Source of the DNA: Candidatus Aenigmatarchaeota archaeon | GTDB taxonomy: Archaea; Aenigmatarchaeota; Aenigmatarchaeia; GW2011-AR5 | NCBI GenBank assembly: GCA_016202875.1 | Contig: JACQNX010000040.1 | Span: 1 to 13,596, forward strand | Direction of reading: 5' to 3' | Length of the DNA: 13,596 nt | Shown: positions 5,244 to 12,038 of the stretch, piece after piece | Numbering within the stretch: position 1 is the stretch's first letter | Layout: each line of letters opens with the position of its first letter | Made by a program: the position numbers and the translations under genes | Notes under the pieces: generated by a model | What the model was told of the DNA's origin: nothing | Seen by the model: only the letters and a program-made list of their open reading frames with translations | Database searches by the model: none

Positions 5244-6020
5244 TCACAATTTTGAAAGAACCTCTATGAGCTGATCGTGTATTCTTGTGCCGTTCGTGAT
5301 TAATATACCTTCTGATGCAGCAGTCCATGGCATATTTTTCCAGTCCGTAATCTTGCAGCCCGCCTCTTTGGCTATGACCAGCGCAGGAGCGATGTCAAAG
5401 ATCTTGCTGCTGCTGAGGTAGGCGTCGTTGCGGCCGCAGGCCACAAAGGCGATGTCAAGATTCCCGCTTCCGAGCCTGCGCAGGTCGCGGCCCATTTGCT
5501 TGAGCTGAACCCATGCTTTTCCTATTTTTTCTATCTCTTCGGGATTATTCTTGTGGCAAAAATTGATGAGCGTTTTCCTGATATCGTCGTTTTTTGAAAC
5601 GTGAATTTTTTTGCCATTCAGAAAAGCGCCTTTTCCTTTTGCAGCAGTAAAGATCTCACTGGTTATTGGACTGAAAACAACACCAACTAGGGGCTCGTTA
5701 CCTTTCATCAGGCCAATGGCAGTGCAAAAGAAAGGGATTTGTGTGACGTAGTTTGTCGTACCATCTAGTGGGTCTATATACCAAGTGAATTCAGATTTAC
5801 CTGATTTGTGCATTGACTCCTCTGATTTTATTGTATGATCAGGGAATTCTTCTTCTAATATTGTACAAATTTCACAGTCTGCTTCCAAATCAATCTGTGT
5901 TACCAATTCTTGCCAGTTTTCTTTCTCCTTTTCTTCGAGAACCAAGCCATAACTTTCTTGTATTATTTTTCCTGCTGCTTTAGCAGCGTTAATTGCAATA
6001 TTCAGTTCGTATTCGTACAT
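5244..6020 (-). CDS. suhB: Inositol monophosphatase / fructose-1,6-bisphosphatase family protein
   Basis: A Mg2+-dependent sugar-phosphate phosphatase of 258 residues, normal family length. Metal-site motifs: LVTQIDLEAD at 39-48 (Asp44), SEES at 66-69, WYIDPLDGTTNYV at 80-92 with Asp83 and Asp86, and KIFDIAPALVIAKEAG at 206-221 with Asp209; the usual Trp before Asp209 is Phe. In archaea this family hydrolyses inositol-1-phosphate and often fructose-1,6-bisphosphate too, so it could serve inositol phospholipid synthesis or gluconeogenesis. Phenotypic specificity cannot be read from motifs, and the symbol is family-level only. The ATG at 6020 lies about 28 nt after a TATA-like box, giving a nearly leaderless mRNA. 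The small nucleotidyltransferase is its downstream operon partner. Confidence 0.9.
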   Translation of the reverse strand: MYEYELNIAINAAKAAGKIIQESYGLVLEEKEKENWQELVTQIDLEADCEICTILEEEFPDHTIKSEESMHKSGKSEFTWYIDPLDGTTNYVTQIPFFCTAIGLMKGNEPLVGVVFSPITSEIFTAAKGKGAFLNGKKIHVSKNDDIRKTLINFCHKNNPEEIEKIGKAWVQLKQMGRDLRRLGSGNLDIAFVACGRNDAYLSSSKIFDIAPALVIAKEAGCKITDWKNMPWTAASEGILITNGTRIHDQLIEVLSKL

Positions 6021-6044
6021 AGAACAATAATTTCATTAGAAAAC

Positions 6045-6054
6045 TTCAAATATG
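6045..6054 (-). promoter_or_regulatory. TATA-like box for the IMPase-nucleotidyltransferase operon
   Basis: Minus-strand ACATATTTGA, centred near 6049, predicts a start near 6023, three bases before the ATG at 6020. Confidence 0.4.
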
Positions 6055-6094
6055 TTTACGGCAGAAAACACGTATACGCGGCATGCCAAAACAT

Positions 6095-6105
6095 TCTTTT
6101 ATAAA
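6095..6105 (+). promoter_or_regulatory. TATA-like box for the LamG gene
   Basis: TCTTTTATAAA, centred near 6100, predicts a start near 6126 and a leader of about 12 nt before the ATG at 6139. TTAGGCGAAT just before the start is at best a weak Shine-Dalgarno. The divergent promoter for the IMPase operon is separate, about 50 bp away. Confidence 0.5.
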
Positions 6106-6138
6106 CATTGGCATTCCCATATTTTGTTAGGCGAATAG

Positions 6139-6894
6139 ATGGGAGCAAAAAAATATTTTAGTGGCAGGCGAACTAGCAGATTGGCTGCCATAGGATTTGG
6201 AATGGCATTGCTGCTGAATGGAAAACCAATGGCACAGGATGCAAGAACTTATACCGACTCATTAATAGGTTATTGGAAGTTTGAAGGAAATCCTCTGGAT
6301 TCCTCAGACAAAGGCAACAATGGCCAGGAGATAGGGAATCCTAAATATGTTCTAGGAAAAATTGGACAGGCAATCAGCCTAGACGGCAAGGATGATTATG
6401 TGCGAGTCTTTTCTTCTGACAGCCTGGAAACATGGCATGCAGCGAGACAGTTAACTATCGAGGGCTGGGTTTATCCAACACGATTTGAGCGAGACATGTT
6501 CGTATTCGGTAAACAGGGCGGAGAGTGTCAGGATGAGTTCTCCGTGGAAATTTTAAGCAGCGGAGAAGTTGCTGCTCAGATTGTTGATGATTGTGCTTCT
6601 CCTTCCCAGATAGTCTCAACAACGAAGCTCAAACCCAATGAGTGGACTCATATTGCTTTTGTATATGACAAAACAGTTGTCCGACTATATATCAATGGGG
6701 ACCTTGAAGTAGCTGAAACAGGTGTCGGAGCGCCAGTTAATCACAGAGAATCGCTAGATATTGGACATGTTGGAGGCGATCCTGGACATGAGTACATCTT
6801 CTCCGGTATGATTGACGAAACCAGATTCTGGAACACGGCTTTGACACAAGACGAAATCAAAGCGAACATGAATAGAGAACTGACAGGGAAATAA
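6139..6894 (+). CDS. Secreted LamG/concanavalin A-like jellyroll domain protein
   Basis: A 251-residue protein. Residues 1-33 look like a signal sequence: basic start (KKYFSGRRTSR), hydrophobic LAAIGFGMALLL, then a plausible cleavage region GKPMAQDA. Residues 41-247 form one LamG-like jellyroll: LIGYWKFEGNPLDSSDKGNNGQ, GKIGQAISLDGKDDYVRV, QLTIEGWVYPT, LKPNEWTHIAFVYD, VRLYINGDLEV, and SGMIDETRFWNTALTQDEIKAN at the end. This order is the hallmark of LamG_3-type domains, which bind glycans or act as structural modules. Cys130 and Cys152 could form a disulfide. No catalytic glycosidase residues, membrane anchor or sortase-like tail were found, so it may be released or be held by another surface protein. 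The adjacent genes are unrelated housekeeping genes; it converges on GluRS with an 8-bp gap. Confidence 0.85.
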   Translation: MGAKKYFSGRRTSRLAAIGFGMALLLNGKPMAQDARTYTDSLIGYWKFEGNPLDSSDKGNNGQEIGNPKYVLGKIGQAISLDGKDDYVRVFSSDSLETWHAARQLTIEGWVYPTRFERDMFVFGKQGGECQDEFSVEILSSGEVAAQIVDDCASPSQIVSTTKLKPNEWTHIAFVYDKTVVRLYINGDLEVAETGVGAPVNHRESLDIGHVGGDPGHEYIFSGMIDETRFWNTALTQDEIKANMNRELTGK

Positions 6895-6902
6895 GATAAA
6901 AT

Positions 6903-8549
6903 TCAATCATGCGCGAAAACCACGACAGCCTGCGGGCCTGTGATTTTTTCAATCTTCACGAAGCCGAAGCGCTCGAACTGGACAACATCGCCGACCCTGG
7001 CGAGCTTGATGTTCAGTTCACCGTAACCTTTGATGATTTTGTCAGACTTTATTACCCTCACTGTAGTGTGTTTTGCAGGCACCCACTGTATCTTGGGCAC
7101 TGCCTTGTTTCCCACAGACGTGAACTCAGAGTGTTCGCTGAGTTTGATGTTGCACAGGTCTTTTAACCGGACTTCCAAGCCTTTGTACTGCTCAAAATCT
7201 TCTGCATCGATAAAAAACGTGTCGCTCAGTGAGAAATTCCTGAATCCCAGATTTGCATCGGGGTGCATGGGAATTTTTGCTTTCTTAATTTTCATGCCTT
7301 TCACAACAATTTTCTTTGGGTTCGGGATAAAGAAAAATCTCTTGGCATGCTTGTCTATAAGCTTCCTGTTGTAGGCAGAAAGGTTCTCAAAGCTTATTGT
7401 GACGTCGCTTGGCTTAGGACCAATCTCTATTATTATCTGCCTAATGGCCTCAGGCAAAAATCCGCGCCTTTTCAGCGCGCGCAGTGTGCCAAGACGGGGG
7501 TCATCCCAGTTTGTGAACTTCTTCTTTGCAATGCCCTCGCGAATCCGGCTCTTGCTCATTACCATGTCTGACATAGAGAAGCGGCCGAGTGTAATGACAG
7601 CTGGATAGCTCCAGCCCATATGCTGATAGAGATAGCGCTGCTTGACCTCATTGGTAGAATGTTCCTGGCCGCGGAAGATATGCGTGACACTCAGAAGGTG
7701 ATCATCAATAGCAGATGCAAAATTGTAGAGCGGCCAGAGCTTTGCTTTCTGCAGGGGGTGCTTGGGCTTGTCCACAATGCGAAATGCAGGCCAGTCCCTG
7801 ACAGCAGGGTTCTTTGCGTCCATGTCTGTTTTTATGCGCAGCACAGCCTGGCCCTGCTTATACGCATGGGACACCATCCTTTTCCATTTCTTCAGCGTTG
7901 TCTTTATATCCTGCCTTCGGCAGTCACAGGATTGTGACTTATCACGGAGTGATTTCCACTTCTCACCACAGGTGCAGACATAAGCAGCCTCTTTTTTTAT
8001 GAGCTCCTCGGCATACTTGTAATAAATCTTCAGGCGCTTGGACTGTATTATTTCCTGATGTATGCGTATACCAAGCCATTTCAGGTCTTCTCTTGCCCAT
8101 TTGTAGAACTGTTTTTCCGGTGTTTTTACTTTGGGATCTGTGTCTTCAAAGCGCAGGATAAACTTTCCATTGTATTTCTTCGCATACTCATCGCAGAGCA
8201 CTGCAGGCCGCGCATTGCCCATGTGCAGTGCGCCATCTGGATTGGGAGCAAACCTGACCACGAACTTGTCCTTGCGTTCGAGATCAGGCAGGCCTTTCCT
8301 CTCTTCCCGGTGCGTTGGGACATAGCCGCCCATTTTTTCCAGTTCTTTTCTCTGCTGCTTCGGTGACATGCGGTTTATTTCTTCTGCAATGCGGTCTATC
8401 TGGGACCTCAGCATAAGGACCTGGCTACGCAGATCAGGGTGATCGCCCAGTATCTTACCCAGGACGCTCTTAGGCTGGGCGGTTCCTTCATGCTCTGTTG
8501 CATTAATAAGACAGTACTTACGGATAATATAGTCTAGAGAATCTGCCAT
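6903..8549 (-). CDS. gltX: Glutamyl-tRNA synthetase, archaeal type
   Basis: A class I synthetase of 548 residues that charges tRNA-Glu; archaeal enzymes usually also misacylate tRNA-Gln for later amidation by GatDE. Residues 1-95 are the N-terminal extension typical of archaeal and eukaryotic forms. The Rossmann fold begins FVVRFAPNPDGALHMGNARPAV at 96-116 with the HIGH-type signature HMGN (109-112), then LRFEDTDP at 132-139. CTC at 192-194 and CDC at 208-210 may bind zinc. IFRGQEH at 291-297 and MVMSKSRIREG at 329-339 supply the KMSKS-type loop, followed by WDDPRLGTLRALKRRGF. The C-terminal part (from about 400) is the beta-barrel anticodon-binding type seen in archaea, ending FGFVKIEKITG. 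The start lies about 32 nt after a shared TATA element with the EamA gene. Confidence 0.96.
   Translation of the reverse strand: MADSLDYIIRKYCLINATEHEGTAQPKSVLGKILGDHPDLRSQVLMLRSQIDRIAEEINRMSPKQQRKELEKMGGYVPTHREERKGLPDLERKDKFVVRFAPNPDGALHMGNARPAVLCDEYAKKYNGKFILRFEDTDPKVKTPEKQFYKWAREDLKWLGIRIHQEIIQSKRLKIYYKYAEELIKKEAAYVCTCGEKWKSLRDKSQSCDCRRQDIKTTLKKWKRMVSHAYKQGQAVLRIKTDMDAKNPAVRDWPAFRIVDKPKHPLQKAKLWPLYNFASAIDDHLLSVTHIFRGQEHSTNEVKQRYLYQHMGWSYPAVITLGRFSMSDMVMSKSRIREGIAKKKFTNWDDPRLGTLRALKRRGFLPEAIRQIIIEIGPKPSDVTISFENLSAYNRKLIDKHAKRFFFIPNPKKIVVKGMKIKKAKIPMHPDANLGFRNFSLSDTFFIDAEDFEQYKGLEVRLKDLCNIKLSEHSEFTSVGNKAVPKIQWVPAKHTTVRVIKSDKIIKGYGELNIKLARVGDVVQFERFGFVKIEKITGPQAVVVFAHD
6944..6949 (+). terminator. 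Possible T-tract terminator for the LamG gene
   Basis: TTTTTT lies 50 nt after the LamG stop, inside the 3' end of the opposing GluRS gene. Archaeal RNA polymerase can terminate at such T runs without a hairpin. Weak evidence. Confidence 0.25.
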
Positions 8550-8575
8550 ATGTGTTATAGTTATTAGTCATGAGA

Positions 8576-8586
8576 CCTTAAAAAGG
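8576..8586. promoter_or_regulatory. Possible bidirectional TATA element between GluRS and the EamA transporter
   Basis: CCTTAAAAAGG is an imperfect palindrome centred at 8581. The EamA ATG at 8607 lies 26 nt to the right, fitting a leaderless start exactly. On the minus strand the same box predicts a start near 8555, six bases before the GluRS ATG at 8549. No better box was seen for either gene in the 57-bp gap. Confidence 0.45.
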
Positions 8587-8606
8587 TTTGAAAAGAATCG
8601 CTTTCC

Positions 8607-9479
8607 ATGGGCAAGAGTCCAATAAATAAACATGCGTATTTCGCTGCTGTTACAGCTGCAACATTATGGGGAATATTCTTTCTGATCGCAAAAATTTCTT
8701 TGCTCGACCTTCCAGTTTTCAATATAATAGCATACAGGTACATTCTTGCATGCCTGCCCTTCCTCGTCCTCATGCTTGCAAGCGGCCGGTTCCCGGACAA
8801 AAAAACAATAGCAAGCGGTGTAATTCTTGGTTCTATCCTGTTTACTGCAGATTTTTCCCAGCTTACCGGCATTTCACTCACTACGGTTTCTAGCAGCGCT
8901 CTATTGAGCCAGGGACTTATAATTTTTACTCCTGTGTTTTTGCTTTTCCTAGGATTCCGCATCAAGAAATTTGATTTTCTCCGACCAGCCATAGCACTCA
9001 TAGGACTTTATCTATTTGCTGTAAAAGAAGCGTTTTCAATATCAGTCGGAGACATTTTTATAATAGGGTTTGCGGTTGCCATTTCCGTATATTTTATTGC
9101 GAATGAAAAATTAGTTCAAAAATCCCCCTTGACAAGCTTATTGGCTGTCCAGTTCCTTACAGAAGGACTATTGGGCATCCTGTTTTCTGTTGCAACAGGC
9201 GGCATAATATTTCCGCAGGCCCCGGTTTCATGGCTTCAAATTTTATATCTAGGCATCGCTGCAACTTGCCTCGGCTGGGGGCTGAACTCATGGGCCCAAA
9301 AGAGCATACCGTCGCATCATGTTGTAATCATATACATTTTAGAGCCTCTTGTAGCCGGCTTCCTAGCTTTCGTTTTCTTTTCAGAAACTCTAACAATTAA
9401 GGAGCTGATAGGAGCTGCGCTGATTTTATTTGCAGTGATAATGCCTGCAATATATTCAAGAAAAAATAGAAAACGATGA
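8607..9479 (+). CDS. EamA-family transporter (drug/metabolite transporter superfamily)
   Basis: An integral membrane protein of 290 residues with ten hydrophobic segments arranged as two EamA repeats of five. The first repeat starts AYFAAVTAATLWGIFFLIAK and contains the family's TTVSSSALLSQGLIIFTPVFLL segment. The second repeat contains QILYLGIAATCLGWGLNSWAQK and ends ILEPLVAGFLAFVFFSETLTIKELIGAALILFAVI, the usual last two helices. It is likely an exporter or permease for a small metabolite; the substrate cannot be inferred. The protein ends with a basic tail (SRKNRKR), as expected for a cytoplasmic end. Its TGA overlaps the next gene's start as ATGA, so the methyltransferase is translated from the same mRNA. 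Transcription is apparently leaderless from the shared box at 8576-8586. Confidence 0.9.
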   Translation: MGKSPINKHAYFAAVTAATLWGIFFLIAKISLLDLPVFNIIAYRYILACLPFLVLMLASGRFPDKKTIASGVILGSILFTADFSQLTGISLTTVSSSALLSQGLIIFTPVFLLFLGFRIKKFDFLRPAIALIGLYLFAVKEAFSISVGDIFIIGFAVAISVYFIANEKLVQKSPLTSLLAVQFLTEGLLGILFSVATGGIIFPQAPVSWLQILYLGIAATCLGWGLNSWAQKSIPSHHVVIIYILEPLVAGFLAFVFFSETLTIKELIGAALILFAVIMPAIYSRKNRKR

Positions 9480-10069
9480 TTTTTATGAAATACTTCTACA
9501 AAGATTTGTCGCTTGAAATACCTGATTCAGTCTATCTCCCCAGAGAAGACTCTGAATTGCTTGCAGAGGTTATTGAACAGCAAGACCTGAAAGGCAAGAA
9601 ATGCCTGGACATGGGCTGCGGCTCTGGACTGCTTGCTGTTTTCATGGCAAAGCAAGGTGCTATTGTAACTGCCGCTGATATCAATTTAGACGCCGTCAAG
9701 ATGGCAAGAGAAAATTCCATAAATAACCAGGCAGAAGTTTATGCCGTCTTTTCCAATCTATTCTCAAATATCATGGAAAAATTTGACCTCATTGTTTTCA
9801 ATCCGCCCTACCTTCCGGGAGATGATAAAGAGAAATCTGAGATAACTTATTACGGCGGAAAGGGTGGGAGAGAAGTTATCGGAAAATTCCTCCAGCAGGC
9901 AAAGAATTTCCTCAAGAAAAACGGAAAAATCTTATTTCTGATCTCGACTGTGACAGGGGAGAACGAAGTTAAGGAAATTGCATGGGAGCGTGGCTACAAA
10001 ATAAAGGACGTGAAAAGGAAAAAAGTGCCATGGGAGGAGCTTATTATTCTTGAACTTGAGACCCGCTAA
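9476..10069 (+). CDS. HemK2/Mtq2-like class I SAM methyltransferase (probable release-factor glutamine methylase)
   Basis: A 197-residue SAM-dependent methyltransferase. The N-terminal VYLPREDSELLAEV at 19-32 is the variant of the vYxPxEDS motif typical of the HemK2/PrmC branch. CLDMGCGSGLLA at 43-54 is motif I, AADIN at about 66-70 holds the acidic ribose-binding residue, and VFNPPYLPGD at 107-116 carries the NPPY tetrapeptide that positions a glutamine or asparagine amide. In archaea and eukaryotes this short form without the PrmC N-terminal domain methylates the GGQ glutamine of aRF1/eRF1, usually with Trm112 as partner. No Trm112 or aRF1 lies in this window, so the target is inferred. The ATG at 9476 overlaps the EamA stop; ATG at 9485 is an alternative start. 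Confidence 0.88.
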   Translation: MIFMKYFYKDLSLEIPDSVYLPREDSELLAEVIEQQDLKGKKCLDMGCGSGLLAVFMAKQGAIVTAADINLDAVKMARENSINNQAEVYAVFSNLFSNIMEKFDLIVFNPPYLPGDDKEKSEITYYGGKGGREVIGKFLQQAKNFLKKNGKILFLISTVTGENEVKEIAWERGYKIKDVKRKKVPWEELIILELETR

Positions 10070-10075
10070 AATGAA

Positions 10076-10085
10076 GCTTTTAACT
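10076..10085 (+). promoter_or_regulatory. TATA-like box for the TGS-domain GTPase-like gene
   Basis: GCTTTTAACT, centred near 10080, lies 26 nt before the ATG at 10106 and so supports that start over the TTG at 10091. The transcript would be leaderless. Confidence 0.45.
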
Positions 10086-10105
10086 TTGTATTGCAAATAA
10101 CAAAC

Positions 10106-10918
10106 ATGCCTGTCAATGCCCCGATGGAATACTACAAAGCCGAGGAGAAGTTCAAGTCCGCAAAGACCAGAGAAGAGAAGATCGCTGCCCTGGAAGAAAT
10201 GATAAGGCTGCTGCCCAAGCATCATGGCAGCGAGAATGCGCATGCGCAGCTCAAGTCCAGGCTCGCAAAACTCAAAAAAGAAGGCGAGAAAAAGGGCGCA
10301 AAGAAATCTGGCATAAGGAAAGAAGGGGATGCACAAATCTGCCTGCTGGGATTTACAAATTCCGGAAAATCGTGGCTTCTGTCAAAGCTGACTAGCGCGA
10401 GGCCAAATATCAGCGAGCATCCCTTCACGACAACGAAACCTGAGATCGGCATGATGGACTACAAGGGCATAAAGATACAAATTGTTGAGATACCTGCAAC
10501 ATTTGATCCAAGCTTCATGAGCATCGCGAGGACTGCTGATGCTGTTTTGATTGTTGTGCGCGATGACAACGAGCGTATAGGACTGGAAGAAAAGCTCAGG
10601 GACAACTTCATCAGGACGCAGCTGGTCATCGCCAACCCTCTCAGAGAAAGGCCGGAAATAATAAAGGAAAAGATCTGGAGCGCGCTGGACATGATAATTG
10701 TATACACAAAAGCCAAAGGCAAGAAAGCTGCAATCCCGATGGCCCTTCCCAAAGGCGCCACTCTAATACAATTTGCAGAGAAGGTGCACAAGGACTTTGT
10801 GAAGAACTTCAGATTTGCGCGCATTGAGCGGGAAGAAAACAAACGAAAGAGAATCATACAAGCAGGTTTGAACTATCCGCTGGCAGACGGGGATGTAGTC
10901 GAAATACATACGAAATGA
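10106..10918 (+). CDS. DRG/OBG-like GTPase-fold protein with a C-terminal TGS domain (atypical G motifs)
   Basis: A 270-residue protein. The first 60 residues are helical and basic, ending in a Lys-rich linker to about 73. The P-loop GFTNSGKS is at 82-89 and the switch-I segment PFTTTKPEIGMMDYKG at 106-121, as in DRG/OBG GTPases. Where DRG has DLPG, this protein has VEIPA at 127-131. The NKxD guanine-specificity motif is absent: VIANPLRER at 174-182 runs straight into a short helix and then the TGS domain (VYTKAKGKKAAIPMALPKGATL, VHKDF, LADGDVVEIHTK) at about 199-269. From memory this combination is a recurrent archaeal family, common in DPANN genomes, so the changes may be family traits. A ribosome-linked role is inferred from DRG. 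I start at ATG 10106, since family members begin MPVNA/MPINA; the frame extends to TTG at 10091. Confidence 0.85.
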   Translation: MPVNAPMEYYKAEEKFKSAKTREEKIAALEEMIRLLPKHHGSENAHAQLKSRLAKLKKEGEKKGAKKSGIRKEGDAQICLLGFTNSGKSWLLSKLTSARPNISEHPFTTTKPEIGMMDYKGIKIQIVEIPATFDPSFMSIARTADAVLIVVRDDNERIGLEEKLRDNFIRTQLVIANPLRERPEIIKEKIWSALDMIIVYTKAKGKKAAIPMALPKGATLIQFAEKVHKDFVKNFRFARIEREENKRKRIIQAGLNYPLADGDVVEIHTK

Positions 10919-10932
10919 TTTTCTACGTATCC

Positions 10933-10949
10933 AACAACTTACTGTTGTT
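10933..10949. other. Short inverted repeat after the TGS-domain gene
   Basis: AACAAC and GTTGTT form a 6-bp stem around a 5-base loop, followed by TT and GG, 14 nt after the stop. It could be a weak hairpin at an mRNA 3' end, or chance. The remaining spacer up to 11018 holds GTATAAAAATAA near 10996-11007, a TATA-like run too close to the next ATG to fit the usual spacing. Confidence 0.25.
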
Positions 10950-11018
10950 TTGGTGTGACAAAAAAATCAAAGTAAACGACAAAGATGCATTTACTGTATA
11001 AAAATAAGCGGTGAATAT

Positions 11019-11561
11019 ATGGCATTTGAATTTCTTTCACAGCTGGACACAACAACTGCATTTCTTCTCATCATAATCTTTATTCTTTTCATGCTCTCGT
11101 TCAAGAAAGTGCTGGGCATACTGAAAAATGCACTCATAATCGTAGTAGCTTCTGTACTGTTTCCTATATTGGCCAGTAAATTTCTAGGCTTGCCCATTCC
11201 TATTGATGGAGAGACAATAATATCTTTCGTCATCATAGGCCTTGCAATGTACTTTCTTTACATCCTCGGCTCTGTTGTTTACAAAGCGCTCTCGCTTTTT
11301 GAAAGAGGAGCGAAACAAAAATTGCCGTCTATAGAAAAGGGGAAGAAAAGCGCAGAAGAACATGAAATACAAGAAAATGTGCAAAGAGTGGACAGGACAA
11401 AGCCTTTTGTTGTCGGGAACAAGCGCGCAAGAAGAAAGTGGGAGAAAGACTATGTTGAAATAGAAAGAAAAAAAGACGAAGCCCACGGACGCACGCAAAA
11501 GCGCAAGAAGAAAAAAGCGCGGATAGAAAAGATAAGGATTATTGGGGAGGGAGAAGATTAG
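11019..11561 (+). CDS. Hypothetical membrane protein with three transmembrane helices and a highly basic cytoplasmic tail
   Basis: Not recognised. The 180-residue protein has three hydrophobic segments: about 13-28 (TAFLLIIIFILFMLSF), 35-56 (LKNALIIVVASVLFPILASKFL) and 66-92 (TIISFVIIGLAMYFLYILGSVVYKAL). The rest (93-180) is hydrophilic and strongly charged, with RKRARRKWEKDY-like and AHGRTQKRKKKKARIEK clusters, likely cytoplasmic and able to touch nucleic acid or the ribosome. The basic tail is the only functional hint. GGTGA at 11010-11014 is a good Shine-Dalgarno four bases before the ATG, so unlike several neighbours this gene is not leaderless. It lies 100 bp after the TGS gene and may have its own promoter. 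It converges on the lipoprotein gene with a two-base gap. Confidence 0.8.
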   Translation: MAFEFLSQLDTTTAFLLIIIFILFMLSFKKVLGILKNALIIVVASVLFPILASKFLGLPIPIDGETIISFVIIGLAMYFLYILGSVVYKALSLFERGAKQKLPSIEKGKKSAEEHEIQENVQRVDRTKPFVVGNKRARRKWEKDYVEIERKKDEAHGRTQKRKKKKARIEKIRIIGEGED

Positions 11562-11563
11562 CA

Positions 11564-11974
11564 TTACTCTTTTTTAAAAACTACCTCATATCCATTGGCT
11601 CTGAGACTTTTAATTAAAAATTTGCCGTTTTCCTCGTACCTGCCAGTCATTTCAAGCGGTTCTTCATCGCCGTCTCTAATTTCAGACTGGATGAGCGCCA
11701 CGGCTTCTGCATTTCTCTCGGTAGAATCACCTGCAAAATCCAGAGGCGACACCGCCAAGACATACTTGTTTCCGACATCAAGAACAGCTGCTATGCACCC
11801 TCCTGACTGCCCGTATGTCCCAGCTGCGCTTACCGGCTTTCCTCTGAGCGTTATTTCTCCTGCTGGATAAGTTTCTGCTTCCGGCTGCTGCGCTTTTCTG
11901 GTGGGTTCGCCTGCGCAGCCTGCAAGGGATAAAAACAATGCTCCAACAGCCAGTGGGTTATATATCTTTCTCAT
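11564..11974 (-). CDS. Predicted lipoprotein of unknown function (136 aa)
   Basis: Not recognised beyond its export signal. From ATG at 11974 the protein starts MRKIYNPLAVGALFLSLAGC: basic N-terminus, hydrophobic core and a lipobox LAGC with Cys20 as the lipidated residue. After a flexible GEPTRKAQQPEAE linker, residues 30-136 contain short beta-type stretches (GEITLRGKPVSAAG, YVLAVSP, EPLEMTGRYEENGKFLIKSLRA, YEVVFKKE) that resemble an OB-fold-like barrel; this is a structural guess. The same frame is open to 12073, but the extra 33 residues would bury the signal peptide. A TATA-like box near 12004-12013, predicting a start near 11982, supports the shorter form. The gene may be co-directional with the preceding membrane-anchored gene but has its own promoter. 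Confidence 0.8.
   Translation of the reverse strand: MRKIYNPLAVGALFLSLAGCAGEPTRKAQQPEAETYPAGEITLRGKPVSAAGTYGQSGGCIAAVLDVGNKYVLAVSPLDFAGDSTERNAEAVALIQSEIRDGDEEPLEMTGRYEENGKFLIKSLRANGYEVVFKKE
11570..11575 (+). terminator. Possible T-tract terminator after the membrane-protein gene
   Basis: TTTTTT begins nine bases after the stop at 11561 and lies inside the last codons of the opposing lipoprotein gene. A U-rich end of this kind is a common archaeal termination signal. No hairpin precedes it. Confidence 0.3.
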
Positions 11975-12003
11975 GATTATCGCTACAAAGACTATAGCAA
12001 AAA

Positions 12004-12013
12004 GATATTTAAG
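12004..12013 (-). promoter_or_regulatory. TATA-like box for the lipoprotein gene
   Basis: Minus-strand CTTAAATATC, centred near 12008, predicts transcription from about 11982, eight bases before the ATG at 11974. It thus supports the signal-peptide start. Confidence 0.45.
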
Positions 12014-12038
12014 CGTTAAAATATTAGTGCCAAATTCT

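Noticed and set aside
6070..6079. Palindrome CGTATACG upstream of the LamG gene
   Set aside because: It is only 8 bp, lies outside both promoter boxes and has no second copy; this can easily occur by chance.
6146..6190. Twin-arginine export signal at the LamG N-terminus (GRRTSRLAA)
   Set aside because: The residues after the Arg pair (TSR) lack the hydrophobic pair of the Tat consensus, so a Sec-type signal is more likely.
6903..8549. GluRS with HMGN and VMSKS instead of textbook HIGH and KMSKS
   Set aside because: Such variants, and the 95-residue N-terminal extension, are within what I know of archaeal GluRS, so I do not call the enzyme defective or novel.
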